NCBI GenBank assembly: GCA_030837935.1
Contig: JAUQXU010000031.1
Location: forward strand, 1-7,481
From: Candidatus Brocadia sp.
GTDB lineage: Bacteria > Planctomycetota > Brocadiia > Brocadiales > Brocadiaceae
Reading direction: 5' to 3'
DNA length: 7,481 bases
The notes beneath the pieces were generated by a model that worked only from the letters and a program-made list of their open reading frames with translations, ran no database searches and was not told the origin of the DNA. This document shows, piece after piece, positions 1 to 4,619 of the stretch. Numbering within the stretch: position 1 is the stretch's first letter; the number at the start of each line of letters is the position of its first letter. The position numbers and the translations under genes are program-made.

Positions 1-1
1 T

Positions 2-250
2 ATACATCGTCTGTTGGTTTTTATTACTTATGATAATTCACCTGAGATTAAGGAATTGTACAGTTGGATGACGGAAATTCATGATAAAGAATGGAATTAT
101 TGTATTCAACGTACTGATGATCAAAGAACGAAAACCCTTCGCAAGGGTACACGCTATAAAGGTAAAGAACTTTTTATTTTAAATTATTCATCACGTGAAC
201 TTGGCTATAGAGAAGTACATCAAAAAAAGCTAATGTTTTGCATAGATTAA
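2..250 (+). CDS. DNA adenine (N6) methyltransferase, D12 class, C-terminal end (partial)
   Basis: The frame is open from the left edge, so the gene starts outside the window and only about the last 82 residues are seen. They include YDNSPEIKELY, then an E-W-x-Y stretch and K-G-K-E-L-F-I-L-N-Y. These fit the C-terminal part of D12-class (Dam/MboI-like) DNA adenine methyltransferases, where a Y-D/N-x-x-P-E-I-R-E-L-Y block and a basic G-x-E-L-x-I-x-N-Y block are typical. The SAM-binding FxGxG and DPPY motifs would lie upstream and cannot be checked. The enzyme would methylate adenine in the recognition site of the neighbouring endonuclease and so protect host DNA. A TTG at 14 could be read as a start but lies inside the conserved domain, so it is not the real one. 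The stop TAA (248-250) overlaps the stop of the convergent endonuclease gene. Family assignment is fairly sure; specificity is unknown. Confidence 0.75.
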   Translation: MHRLLVFITYDNSPEIKELYSWMTEIHDKEWNYCIQRTDDQRTKTLRKGTRYKGKELFILNYSSRELGYREVHQKKLMFCID

Positions 251-996
251 TTTCGTCGTGTTTGGTTATTACGCCTTAATTTTACTACTTCTGTCAATCT
301 TTTCTCTATCTCATTTACAGGTCTCCAATGTTGATCATTTGCTAGTCTGACATAAGGTGTACGCGGAATAAAACCATCCTCTGCTATATCTTCTGGAATG
401 CAGTATCTCCAATCTGTTGAACATGCCTTAATTAATTCTTGATCATTAATGACACTATAGTGTTTATAAAGTATTTCTTTAAGTTTTATCTCATTGATTA
501 CCTCAAAAGTTTCACCTATTGTATTTCCTTTATAAAGGGCATTAAGTGGCGTGGTTAAAATAACATCAAAACAATCAAGTGCATATTTATCATTGCTAGT
601 CCCAGCAAGTTTTATATTACTTCTTGATCTGTGACATTTAACCTTGAAATGTGGATAATTAAGAATTCTTGATCGACTACCATCGCTCATACTTCCTCTT
701 ACAGCACTTTTACTTTCAACTTTTAATATTACGCCACTTCTTCTATGAGTTACGCTTATGTCTTCATCATAAGCACCCGGTTGAGCATTTAAATTTAATT
801 TTTGCACACCCCAAATATTTTTAGGTAAAATTTTGTCTAAGAGCAAAAATGCATTGTATTCCATTGCTTTCCCACGGATCATTGGGGTTACCTTTTGATC
901 TTCTAATATTTCAAAAAGGAAATTGCAAGGAATATCAAATTTATTGCAATAGTCAATTATTTTCTTTCCAAGGTCTTTTAATTCTTTTTCAGTCAC
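247..996 (-). CDS. Type II restriction endonuclease (PD-(D/E)XK type), 249 aa
   Basis: I infer an endonuclease mainly from context: it lies between a controller-protein gene, whose end it overlaps, and a convergent adenine methyltransferase gene. The protein also carries a plausible PD-(D/E)XK core. Asp77/Asp79 sit in GAYDEDISV, and a hydrophobic strand follows with Glu94 and Lys96 in VILKVESK; Glu46 in an upstream helix could assist. The basic stretch FKVKCHRSRSNIK (117-129) may contact DNA. A length of 249 residues is normal for an orthodox type II enzyme. The start is GTG at 996; its GTGACTGA overlaps the last codons and stop of the C gene, a common C-R arrangement that suggests translational coupling. 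The gene is AT-rich (18/60 G+C in 541-600), which suggests horizontal acquisition. I do not recognise the specificity or the closest named enzyme. Confidence 0.7.
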   Translation of the reverse strand: MTEKELKDLGKKIIDYCNKFDIPCNFLFEILEDQKVTPMIRGKAMEYNAFLLLDKILPKNIWGVQKLNLNAQPGAYDEDISVTHRRSGVILKVESKSAVRGSMSDGSRSRILNYPHFKVKCHRSRSNIKLAGTSNDKYALDCFDVILTTPLNALYKGNTIGETFEVINEIKLKEILYKHYSVINDQELIKACSTDWRYCIPEDIAEDGFIPRTPYVRLANDQHWRPVNEIEKRLTEVVKLRRNNQTRRN

Positions 997-1225
997 TTGG
1001 GATTCCTTTAGTTAGTTTAGCTATATCACATGATAAACATTTAGCAATAGTAGAAAGTGTTAAAAAACTTACATTGCGTTCGCCTCTTTCTAGTCCACCA
1101 AGGTATGACCGGTCAATACCAGCTTCAAAAGCTAGGCTTTCCTGTGTAAATCCTTTTGATTTTCTCAGTTTCCTGATATTTTGTCCTAATTGTATTAAAT
1201 CAGGATGTTTTTTATAGCCTTTCAT
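989..1225 (-). CDS. Restriction-modification controller (C) protein, XRE-family HTH, 78 aa
   Basis: This small DNA-binding regulator should act as a dimer on C-boxes, first activating and then repressing its own promoter and so timing expression of the downstream endonuclease. The helix-turn-helix spans about residues 27-51. FTQESLAFEAG is followed by IDRSYLGGLERGERN, the recognition-helix region typical of C proteins. The open frame extends back to an ATG at 1282, but that ATG lies inside the 35-bp operator repeat. I therefore choose the ATG at 1225 (MKGYKK), which gives 78 residues, close to the usual size of about 75-85. No good Shine-Dalgarno precedes this ATG, and a TATTAT -10 element ends nine bases before it. 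The transcript may therefore be leaderless or nearly so, as reported for some C genes. The stop TGA lies inside the start of the endonuclease gene (8-base overlap), so C and R probably form one transcript. Confidence 0.82.
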   Translation of the reverse strand: MKGYKKHPDLIQLGQNIRKLRKSKGFTQESLAFEAGIDRSYLGGLERGERNVSFLTLSTIAKCLSCDIAKLTKGIPSD

Positions 1226-1234
1226 ATGAGGACC

Positions 1235-1240
1235 ATAATA
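1235..1240 (-). promoter_or_regulatory. Putative -10 element of the C-R promoter
   Basis: TATTAT on the - strand (five of six bases match TATAAT) lies just downstream of the C-box operator. It predicts transcription starting at or a few bases before the C start at 1225. The -35 region would fall in the right half of the operator, so a bound C dimer there could contact or block RNA polymerase. Assigned by position and match only. Confidence 0.45.
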
Positions 1241-1247
1241 TAAATAA

Positions 1248-1282
1248 ATGGGTATTTTAAGTCCACAGACTATAATACCCAT
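1248..1282 (-). promoter_or_regulatory. C-box operator (two C-protein binding sites)
   Basis: Read on the - strand, a GTATTATAGTC half, the spacer TGTG and a GACTTAAAATA half form a 35-bp inverted repeat. Its outer arms are ATGGGTATT and its near-mirror AATACCCAT. The layout matches the known C-box pattern, in which two GACTnnnAGTC-like palindromes are separated by a CGTG/TGTG spacer and bind two C dimers (left site activating, right site repressing). The outer half of each box departs from consensus, while the inner AGTC and GACT are exact. It lies 22 bases upstream of the chosen C start, overlapping where the -35 region would be. Confidence 0.72.
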
Positions 1283-1546
1283 TTTAGTAAAAGCTTTTTA
1301 AGGAATTTCAATTGGCAACAAACTCTATTGGGAGGGATAATTTTTTTACAGAACTAATGTACAAAGGGTTAACTCTTCATTTATCAAGTGCCAAATTCTC
1401 TTTTAATGTTTCAACTACATAACAAATAGGTAATTCATTCCTGTTTTACCAACAAACAAGTCCCGATAATACAAAAGAAAATAGAGTACAAGTATTTTAA
1501 TAAATGTGTTATTGTCGTTGCTGATAATAGTTGTTATCATTGTTTT
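1283..1546. other. AT-rich intergenic region between the divergent C gene and mnmE fragment
   Basis: It contains no convincing gene; the longest short frame I noted, an ATG at 1358, gives only 21 residues with no recognisable content. The right end probably holds the promoter of the mnmE fragment. TTGTCG (1514-1519) and TATCAT (1537-1542... by eye, 17 bases apart from the -35) are a weak -35/-10 pair, overlapping the inverted repeat listed separately. The left end would carry upstream sequences of the C-R promoter. Confidence 0.5.
1522..1539. promoter_or_regulatory. Inverted repeat TGATAA-N6-TTATCA upstream of the mnmE fragment
   Basis: Two perfect six-base arms separated by six bases sit just before the ATG at 1547 and overlap the weak promoter elements there. 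It could be an operator for a dimeric regulator. The arms recall GATAAT/ATTATC units of Fur boxes, but the spacing differs from the 19-bp consensus, so I do not assign a regulator. Confidence 0.3.
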
Positions 1547-2218
1547 ATGGAAATGATGAATGTACAAAAAGCAGGTAGATTTGTGAAACATAAAACCATA
1601 GCCTCCATTGTAACTCCCTTAGGTGAAGGTGGCATAGGTAAGATTATTGTGTCTGGTCCAGATGCCTTGAGTGTCGTAAATAAAATGTTTCAGGGAAAGG
1701 GAATTGCTGATTTTCGTGAAACTACAAGCCATAAGCTCTATTATGGACATATCCATGATAGAGGGCAGAGGATCGATGAAATTATTTTAAATGTCATGAA
1801 ACAGGAAGATAGTTTTACCGGAGAAGATGTGGTAGAGGTAAATTGTCATGGTGGCATTCGTGTTTTGATGCGCATTTCCGAATGCTTACAGTCAGTAGGA
1901 GCAGAGGGTGCTCCCTGGGATTCATTACTATCGCAATCATTTGAAAATGACAAAATGGATCTTATCCAGAAAGAGGCACTTCAGGAGATTGTCCAGGTAC
2001 GTACAAAATTAGGTGTAAAGATGTTACTGGATCAATATGCAGGGGCATTGTCGGGGGCGCTGCAAAAGGGGCTGGAAATCATTGAAGGAATCAGGCGATC
2101 TTTCAACGACGGGTCATTTTATCATGAAATATTCACGCAATCTCTTCTCCCAAAGAATGACAAAAATACCCCCCCCTCTATCCCCTCTTGCAAAGGGGGG
2201 AACGGGGGAATGAAATGA
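1547..2218 (+). CDS. mnmE: MnmE/TrmE N-terminal fragment, lacking the GTPase domain
   Basis: MnmE is a GTPase of about 450-460 residues that, with MnmG, installs the aminomethyl-type modification at U34 of tRNA wobble positions. Residues 17-37 (TIASIVTPLGEGG then GKIIVSG) and 89-103 (SFTGEDVVEVNCHGG) are the hallmark blocks of the N-terminal, folate-binding TrmE domain. Residues 131-180 (SFENDKMDLIQKEAL onward, then a Q-Y-A-G-A-L-S segment) match the first helices of the central helical domain. The usual PGEFTxRAF segment before them has become APWDSLLSQSF. Similarity stops near residue 185. The G domain (GxxxxGKS, DTAG) and the C-terminal Cys motif are absent, and the last 20 or so residues are read out of a hairpin repeat. 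The 223-residue frame is open but cannot act as a normal MnmE; a functional copy presumably lies elsewhere. ATG 1547 has no clear Shine-Dalgarno; ATGs at 1553 and 1556 are alternatives. Treat it as a truncated gene, possibly a pseudogene. Confidence 0.72.
   Translation: MEMMNVQKAGRFVKHKTIASIVTPLGEGGIGKIIVSGPDALSVVNKMFQGKGIADFRETTSHKLYYGHIHDRGQRIDEIILNVMKQEDSFTGEDVVEVNCHGGIRVLMRISECLQSVGAEGAPWDSLLSQSFENDKMDLIQKEALQEIVQVRTKLGVKMLLDQYAGALSGALQKGLEIIEGIRRSFNDGSFYHEIFTQSLLPKNDKNTPPSIPSCKGGNGGMK
2169..2208. repeat. C-rich/G-rich imperfect hairpin repeat
   Basis: A run of eight C, a second CCCC block (2182-2185), a TTGCAA centre, then GGGGGG (2195-2200) and GGGGG (2204-2208) can fold into a long GC stem with a small bulge on each side. 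CCCCTC-TTGCAA-AGGGG looks like a slightly decayed form of a perfect palindrome. Elements of this look are dispersed in many environmental bacterial genomes (recollection, not searched). Here it supplies the last codons of the mnmE fragment and probably marks the breakpoint that truncated it. Confidence 0.55.
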
Positions 2219-2329
2219 TAAATTTCCAATTTCCTTCTCGAGAACCAAACAAGGGTGTGGAAAATTTATTTTCGAACCAAAACGTTGCATCCGTTTCTGC
2301 CCTAGCAGAGCATATCAGTAGCTTATTGT

Positions 2330-2363
2330 GCATGGTTATGGCGTCAGCATGGTTATGGGGTCA
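2330..2363 (+). repeat. 17-bp tandem direct repeat next to a GGGGTCAGACC motif
   Basis: GCATGGTTATGGCGTCA (2330-2346) is followed directly by GCATGGTTATGGGGTCA (2347-2363), which is 16/17 identical. The second copy runs into GGGGTCAGACC (2357-2367), a motif I associate with sequences flanking REP-associated transposase genes. It probably belongs to the left end of the element whose transposase remnant starts at 2417. Confidence 0.55.
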
Positions 2364-2416
2364 GACCTTCATAATTCAATTGATAAAGTCCGAGTAATGG
2401 ATAAAATGGTAGCACC

Positions 2417-2737
2417 ATGGCGAGGCCATTACGATTGGAATTTGAAAGCGCTTTTTATCATATCACATCAAGGGGTAATCTGAGAGACAGTATATTCTTT
2501 GATGATAAAGACAGGGAAAAGTTTTTAGATATCGTAAGAAGAACAAAGGAGAGTTATGGATACCTCTTCCATGCATATGCCTTGATGGAAAATCACTATT
2601 ACCTTTTTCTGGAAACACCAAAGGTAAATATCTCTCAGATCATGCAGAATATCAACGCAATTTCCCTTCTTTGCAGGTCCGCCTCATTTCCAATCACATT
2701 ATACATAGAGGAGATGTTGGGTTTGTTTTGCTTATAA
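2417..2737 (+). pseudogene. REP-associated tyrosine transposase (RAYT, IS200/Y1-like), truncated remnant
   Basis: The first 80 residues are a clear RAYT N-terminus: MARPLRLEFESAFYHITSRG, then IFFDDKDREKFLDIV and a FHAYALMENHYYLFLETP block. In active relatives that last block reads M-P-N-H-Y-H-L-L-x-E-T-P, the HUH motif that binds the catalytic metal. Here residues 60-62 are H-Y-Y, so the second His is gone. After IMQNINA (about residue 81) similarity ends. The expected G-H-x-F-Q-G-R-Y-K region and the helix with the catalytic Tyr are missing. An H-R-G-D-V-G-F-V string in another frame at about 2708-2731 may be a frameshifted leftover. A normal RAYT is roughly 150-300 residues; this frame has 106. 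No strong Shine-Dalgarno precedes the ATG. The host family is certain enough, and the copy should be inactive. Confidence 0.75.
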
Positions 2738-2762
2738 CAAATTGTACCAAACTTTTTTTGGT

Positions 2763-2768
2763 AGGAGG
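2763..2768 (+). promoter_or_regulatory. Shine-Dalgarno AGGAGG that sets a GTG start
   Basis: A perfect AGGAGG lies six bases before GTG 2775, in frame with the decarboxylase-like gene. The upstream in-frame ATG at 2742 has no such site, so GTG 2775 is the better start. Confidence 0.7.
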
Positions 2769-2774
2769 ACACAA

Positions 2775-3917
2775 GTGTATTCAATTAACAAAATTATTTT
2801 GTTAATATTTTATACCAGTAACTGTTATATGTTCCTGTTAAGTAACGCATCAGGCACGGAGAATCAAGTTGAACACTCACCAGTTGTTAAAGAATTGCAA
2901 AAGATCATCGAGTCAAATGACGATCTTCGTCTAAACTTGGAAAAAGCTTTAAAAGAACAAGGAAAAGACTCTTATTGGCACAATAAGAAAATTGAAGATA
3001 TGTTTAATTTTTTCGAAGACTGGCTTGTTTTTCTTCCAACAACCGATAAGCCTGAAAAATATAGTTACATATTTAACGAGATTTATATAAATAATCAAAA
3101 TGTTAGAATGCTATTGCGACAACCTCTTTTCAGAGATTGGCTAAAAAAATTTGTCATTGCCAGAGGTAACTTTATGGATAGTGAAAAATCAGCTGAGATC
3201 ATTAAAGAATGGGTGGAAGATCCAAACGTTAATATAGGGGAATATGAACTTCCATCAGGTGGGTTCAAAAGTTTTAACGATTTCTTTACCAGAAAAATAA
3301 AGCCGGGTTCTAGGCCAATTTATATGCAAAATGATGACTCGATTATTACTTCTCCAGCTGATTGTACTATTCATAAAATACATGAAAAGTTAAGTGCAGA
3401 AACAACGTTCGAAGTAAAAGATGAAATATTTGATGTAAAAAAAATGTTAGATAATTCAACGTTAGCGGGTAAGTTCTTAAATGGCGATGGAGCAATTTGT
3501 TTTTTGATGCCATCAGATTATCATCGTTTTCATTCCCCGGTCAATGGTAAAATAATCGAAACAAAGCAACTCGGAGGGCTCTATTTCGCTGCACAAGGCT
3601 GGACAACGTATTTGTTTGAACGTCGCCGTGGTTACTATCTGATAGAAACTTCTCACTATGGCCTTGTTGGTGTTGTTCTGGTTGGTCTAGCTGACATCAG
3701 TTCAGTAAATTTCGTTCGCAAGGAAAACGACATTATTCAAAAAGGTGACGAACTAGGTTTTTTCGCTTACGGTGGTTCTGCAATTGTGCTTTTTTTTGAA
3801 CCAAATCGGTTAATAGATCCTGTCTATGTTAATAATAACACTGTTTACAAGGTGAGTGAAGTCAAGATTAAAATGGGGCAAAAAATTGGTGCTCTAAAAA
3901 ATGAGTTAATTAAATAG
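2775..3917 (+). CDS. Phosphatidylserine decarboxylase-family protein with N-terminal signal/anchor
   Basis: Members of this pyruvoyl-dependent family decarboxylate phosphatidylserine to phosphatidylethanolamine; some relatives act on other amino-acid substrates. The 380-residue protein keeps the key blocks. They are SFNDFFTRKIKPGSRPI, SPAD (193-196, catalytic Asp196), MPSDYHRFHSPVNG (His250 and His253) and GGSA (333-336), where self-cleavage before Ser335 would make the pyruvoyl group and a small alpha chain of about 46 residues. The usual residue after that Ser is Thr or Ser; here it is Ala. Residues 2-30 (Lys6 followed by a hydrophobic run IILLIFYTSNCYMFLL) look like a signal peptide or membrane anchor. 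About 150 extra residues precede the core, so it is longer than compact bacterial Psd (about 290-320). No phosphatidylserine synthase gene is adjacent. Family membership is firm; the substrate is not, so I withhold the symbol psd. Confidence 0.82.
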   Translation: MYSINKIILLIFYTSNCYMFLLSNASGTENQVEHSPVVKELQKIIESNDDLRLNLEKALKEQGKDSYWHNKKIEDMFNFFEDWLVFLPTTDKPEKYSYIFNEIYINNQNVRMLLRQPLFRDWLKKFVIARGNFMDSEKSAEIIKEWVEDPNVNIGEYELPSGGFKSFNDFFTRKIKPGSRPIYMQNDDSIITSPADCTIHKIHEKLSAETTFEVKDEIFDVKKMLDNSTLAGKFLNGDGAICFLMPSDYHRFHSPVNGKIIETKQLGGLYFAAQGWTTYLFERRRGYYLIETSHYGLVGVVLVGLADISSVNFVRKENDIIQKGDELGFFAYGGSAIVLFFEPNRLIDPVYVNNNTVYKVSEVKIKMGQKIGALKNELIK

Positions 3918-3936
3918 TCCATCTCACCTTTCCTTG

Positions 3937-4504
3937 TTATTTTTGCATTTTCTCTGAAATTTCTTTTGCTTCGGTCTGTGTTGCTAGCCTTGCTTTAAAA
4001 TCGCTAATAACGGTTGGGTAAAGCCGAAGTCGATAAATTTGGAATCAAGGGTCTCAACAATAAAAATAAAAGATTCGTCGTTGCGCTCTATTTCGTCAAC
4101 TGCATAATCATCAATAAAATCACCTGTGCCATAAATAATCGGCCTGCTCTTATAAATCTCAATACCCTGAAAGGCATGACAAGAATGGCCAAAAACGACA
4201 TCAGCGCCGGCATCAATCAGGCTGTGGGCAAAAGGGATATGATTGGGTTGAGGGGCGATAACCCCAATTTGGTCTCCAATGACTGGAAACGATTAAAAAA
4301 AGTCTTTTTTTTGGTATGGCGGATAAGCTCAAAAAGTCTCTTTGCACGATCATTATGAATATCAATCGGAACATAAAAGACTCCGGGCATTTCGGTGGTG
4401 GATTCCCAATCTGGTTCGTTATCAGTATAGCAATAAACCTGATCTTTATTCCTCATTTTCAAATAAGGCAGGTCGGTATGCCTCGTCGAAATTGACACCA
4501 GCAC
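3937..4504 (-). pseudogene. CapA-family (poly-gamma-glutamate capsule biosynthesis / metallophosphatase-like) pseudogene
   Basis: Joining frames on the - strand gives a coherent C-terminal part of a CapA-type protein. The order is GVNFDEAYRPALFENE, GIKIRFIA, then YTDNEPDWE to the LIRHTKK block, LFLIVSSHWRPNWGYRP, PQPNHIPFAHSLIDAGADVV with GHSCH and QGIEIYKSRPIIYGTGDF, and RLYPTVISDFKARLA ending EKMQK-stop (TAA at 3937-3939). GHSxH and the Y-x-x-R-P-I-I-Y-x-x-G-D-F block are characteristic of this subfamily. Five shifts are needed, near 4453, 4430, 4305-4312 (a T8 run), 4252-4255 (a G4 run) and 4033. The N-terminal half, with the expected G-D-V-M, N-L-E and N-N-H metal-site blocks, is absent; homology stops at about 4504, where G+C-rich sequence begins. 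So the gene was truncated and then decayed. It converges on the decarboxylase-like gene (19 bases between stops). Confidence 0.78.
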
Positions 4505-4509
4505 GGGGG

Positions 4510-4541
4510 AGGCCGGCCGCGGCTGAGCGGGAACGTTATGT
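4510..4541 (+). other. attC-like 3' half-site (left edge of a putative integron cassette)
   Basis: G+C-rich sequence ends in GCTG (4522-4525), AGCGG (4526-4530) and GTTATGT (4535-4541). This order (L' arm, then R' core ending GTT plus four bases) is that of the 3' end of an attC recombination site. The core departs from strict GTTRRRY at one base, though GTTATGC-type cores occur in chromosomal integrons. The matching 5' half is not upstream, where CapA pseudogene sequence begins, so this would be a truncated site. It pairs with the half-site at 6080-6101. Confidence 0.42.
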
Positions 4542-4606
4542 GGCAGGGGAAAGCATAGACTTACTAAGATAACCGACTCGGTATTCTTTTTCTAAATTTT
4601 AAACCG

Positions 4607-4613
4607 AAAGGAG
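4607..4613 (+). promoter_or_regulatory. Shine-Dalgarno AAAGGAG of the flavin oxidase gene
   Basis: AAAGGAG lies six bases before ATG 4620 and fixes this start. The preceding AT-rich stretch (about 4581-4602) could hold a -10 such as TATTCT or TAAATT, but no convincing -35 partner is visible. Confidence 0.65.
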
Positions 4614-4619
4614 ATTACC

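Noticed and set aside
849..1217. 122-aa frame on +
   Set aside because: It lies opposite the well-supported endonuclease and C genes, has no recognisable content and no ribosome binding site.
1227..1234. A further C-box (GGTC with ATTAT before it) overlapping the C start
   Set aside because: Its right half does not match GACT and its distance from the main operator does not fit the usual paired spacing.
1226..1282. N-terminal extension of the C protein from ATG 1282
   Set aside because: It would place the start inside the operator and add residues (GIIVCGLKIPIYLYYG) unlike any C protein; ATG 1225 gives the normal length.
1523..1541. Fur box
   Set aside because: By hand only about 12 of 19 bases fit the consensus and the half-site spacing is wrong; kept only as an unassigned inverted repeat.
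2188..2397. 69-aa frame on + after the mnmE fragment
   Set aside because: It begins inside the hairpin repeat and runs through the 17-bp tandem repeat; no domain or Shine-Dalgarno supports it.
2742..2774. Upstream ATG for the decarboxylase-like gene
   Set aside because: The perfect AGGAGG is correctly spaced for GTG 2775, whereas ATG 2742 lacks a site and lies at the end of the transposase remnant.
4014..4358. 114-aa frame on +
   Set aside because: It is antisense to the CapA pseudogene, whose reconstructed protein explains the sequence far better.
4342..4572. 76-aa frame on + crossing the CapA/cassette junction
   Set aside because: It is antisense to the CapA relic and continues through the attC-like half-site; no coding evidence.
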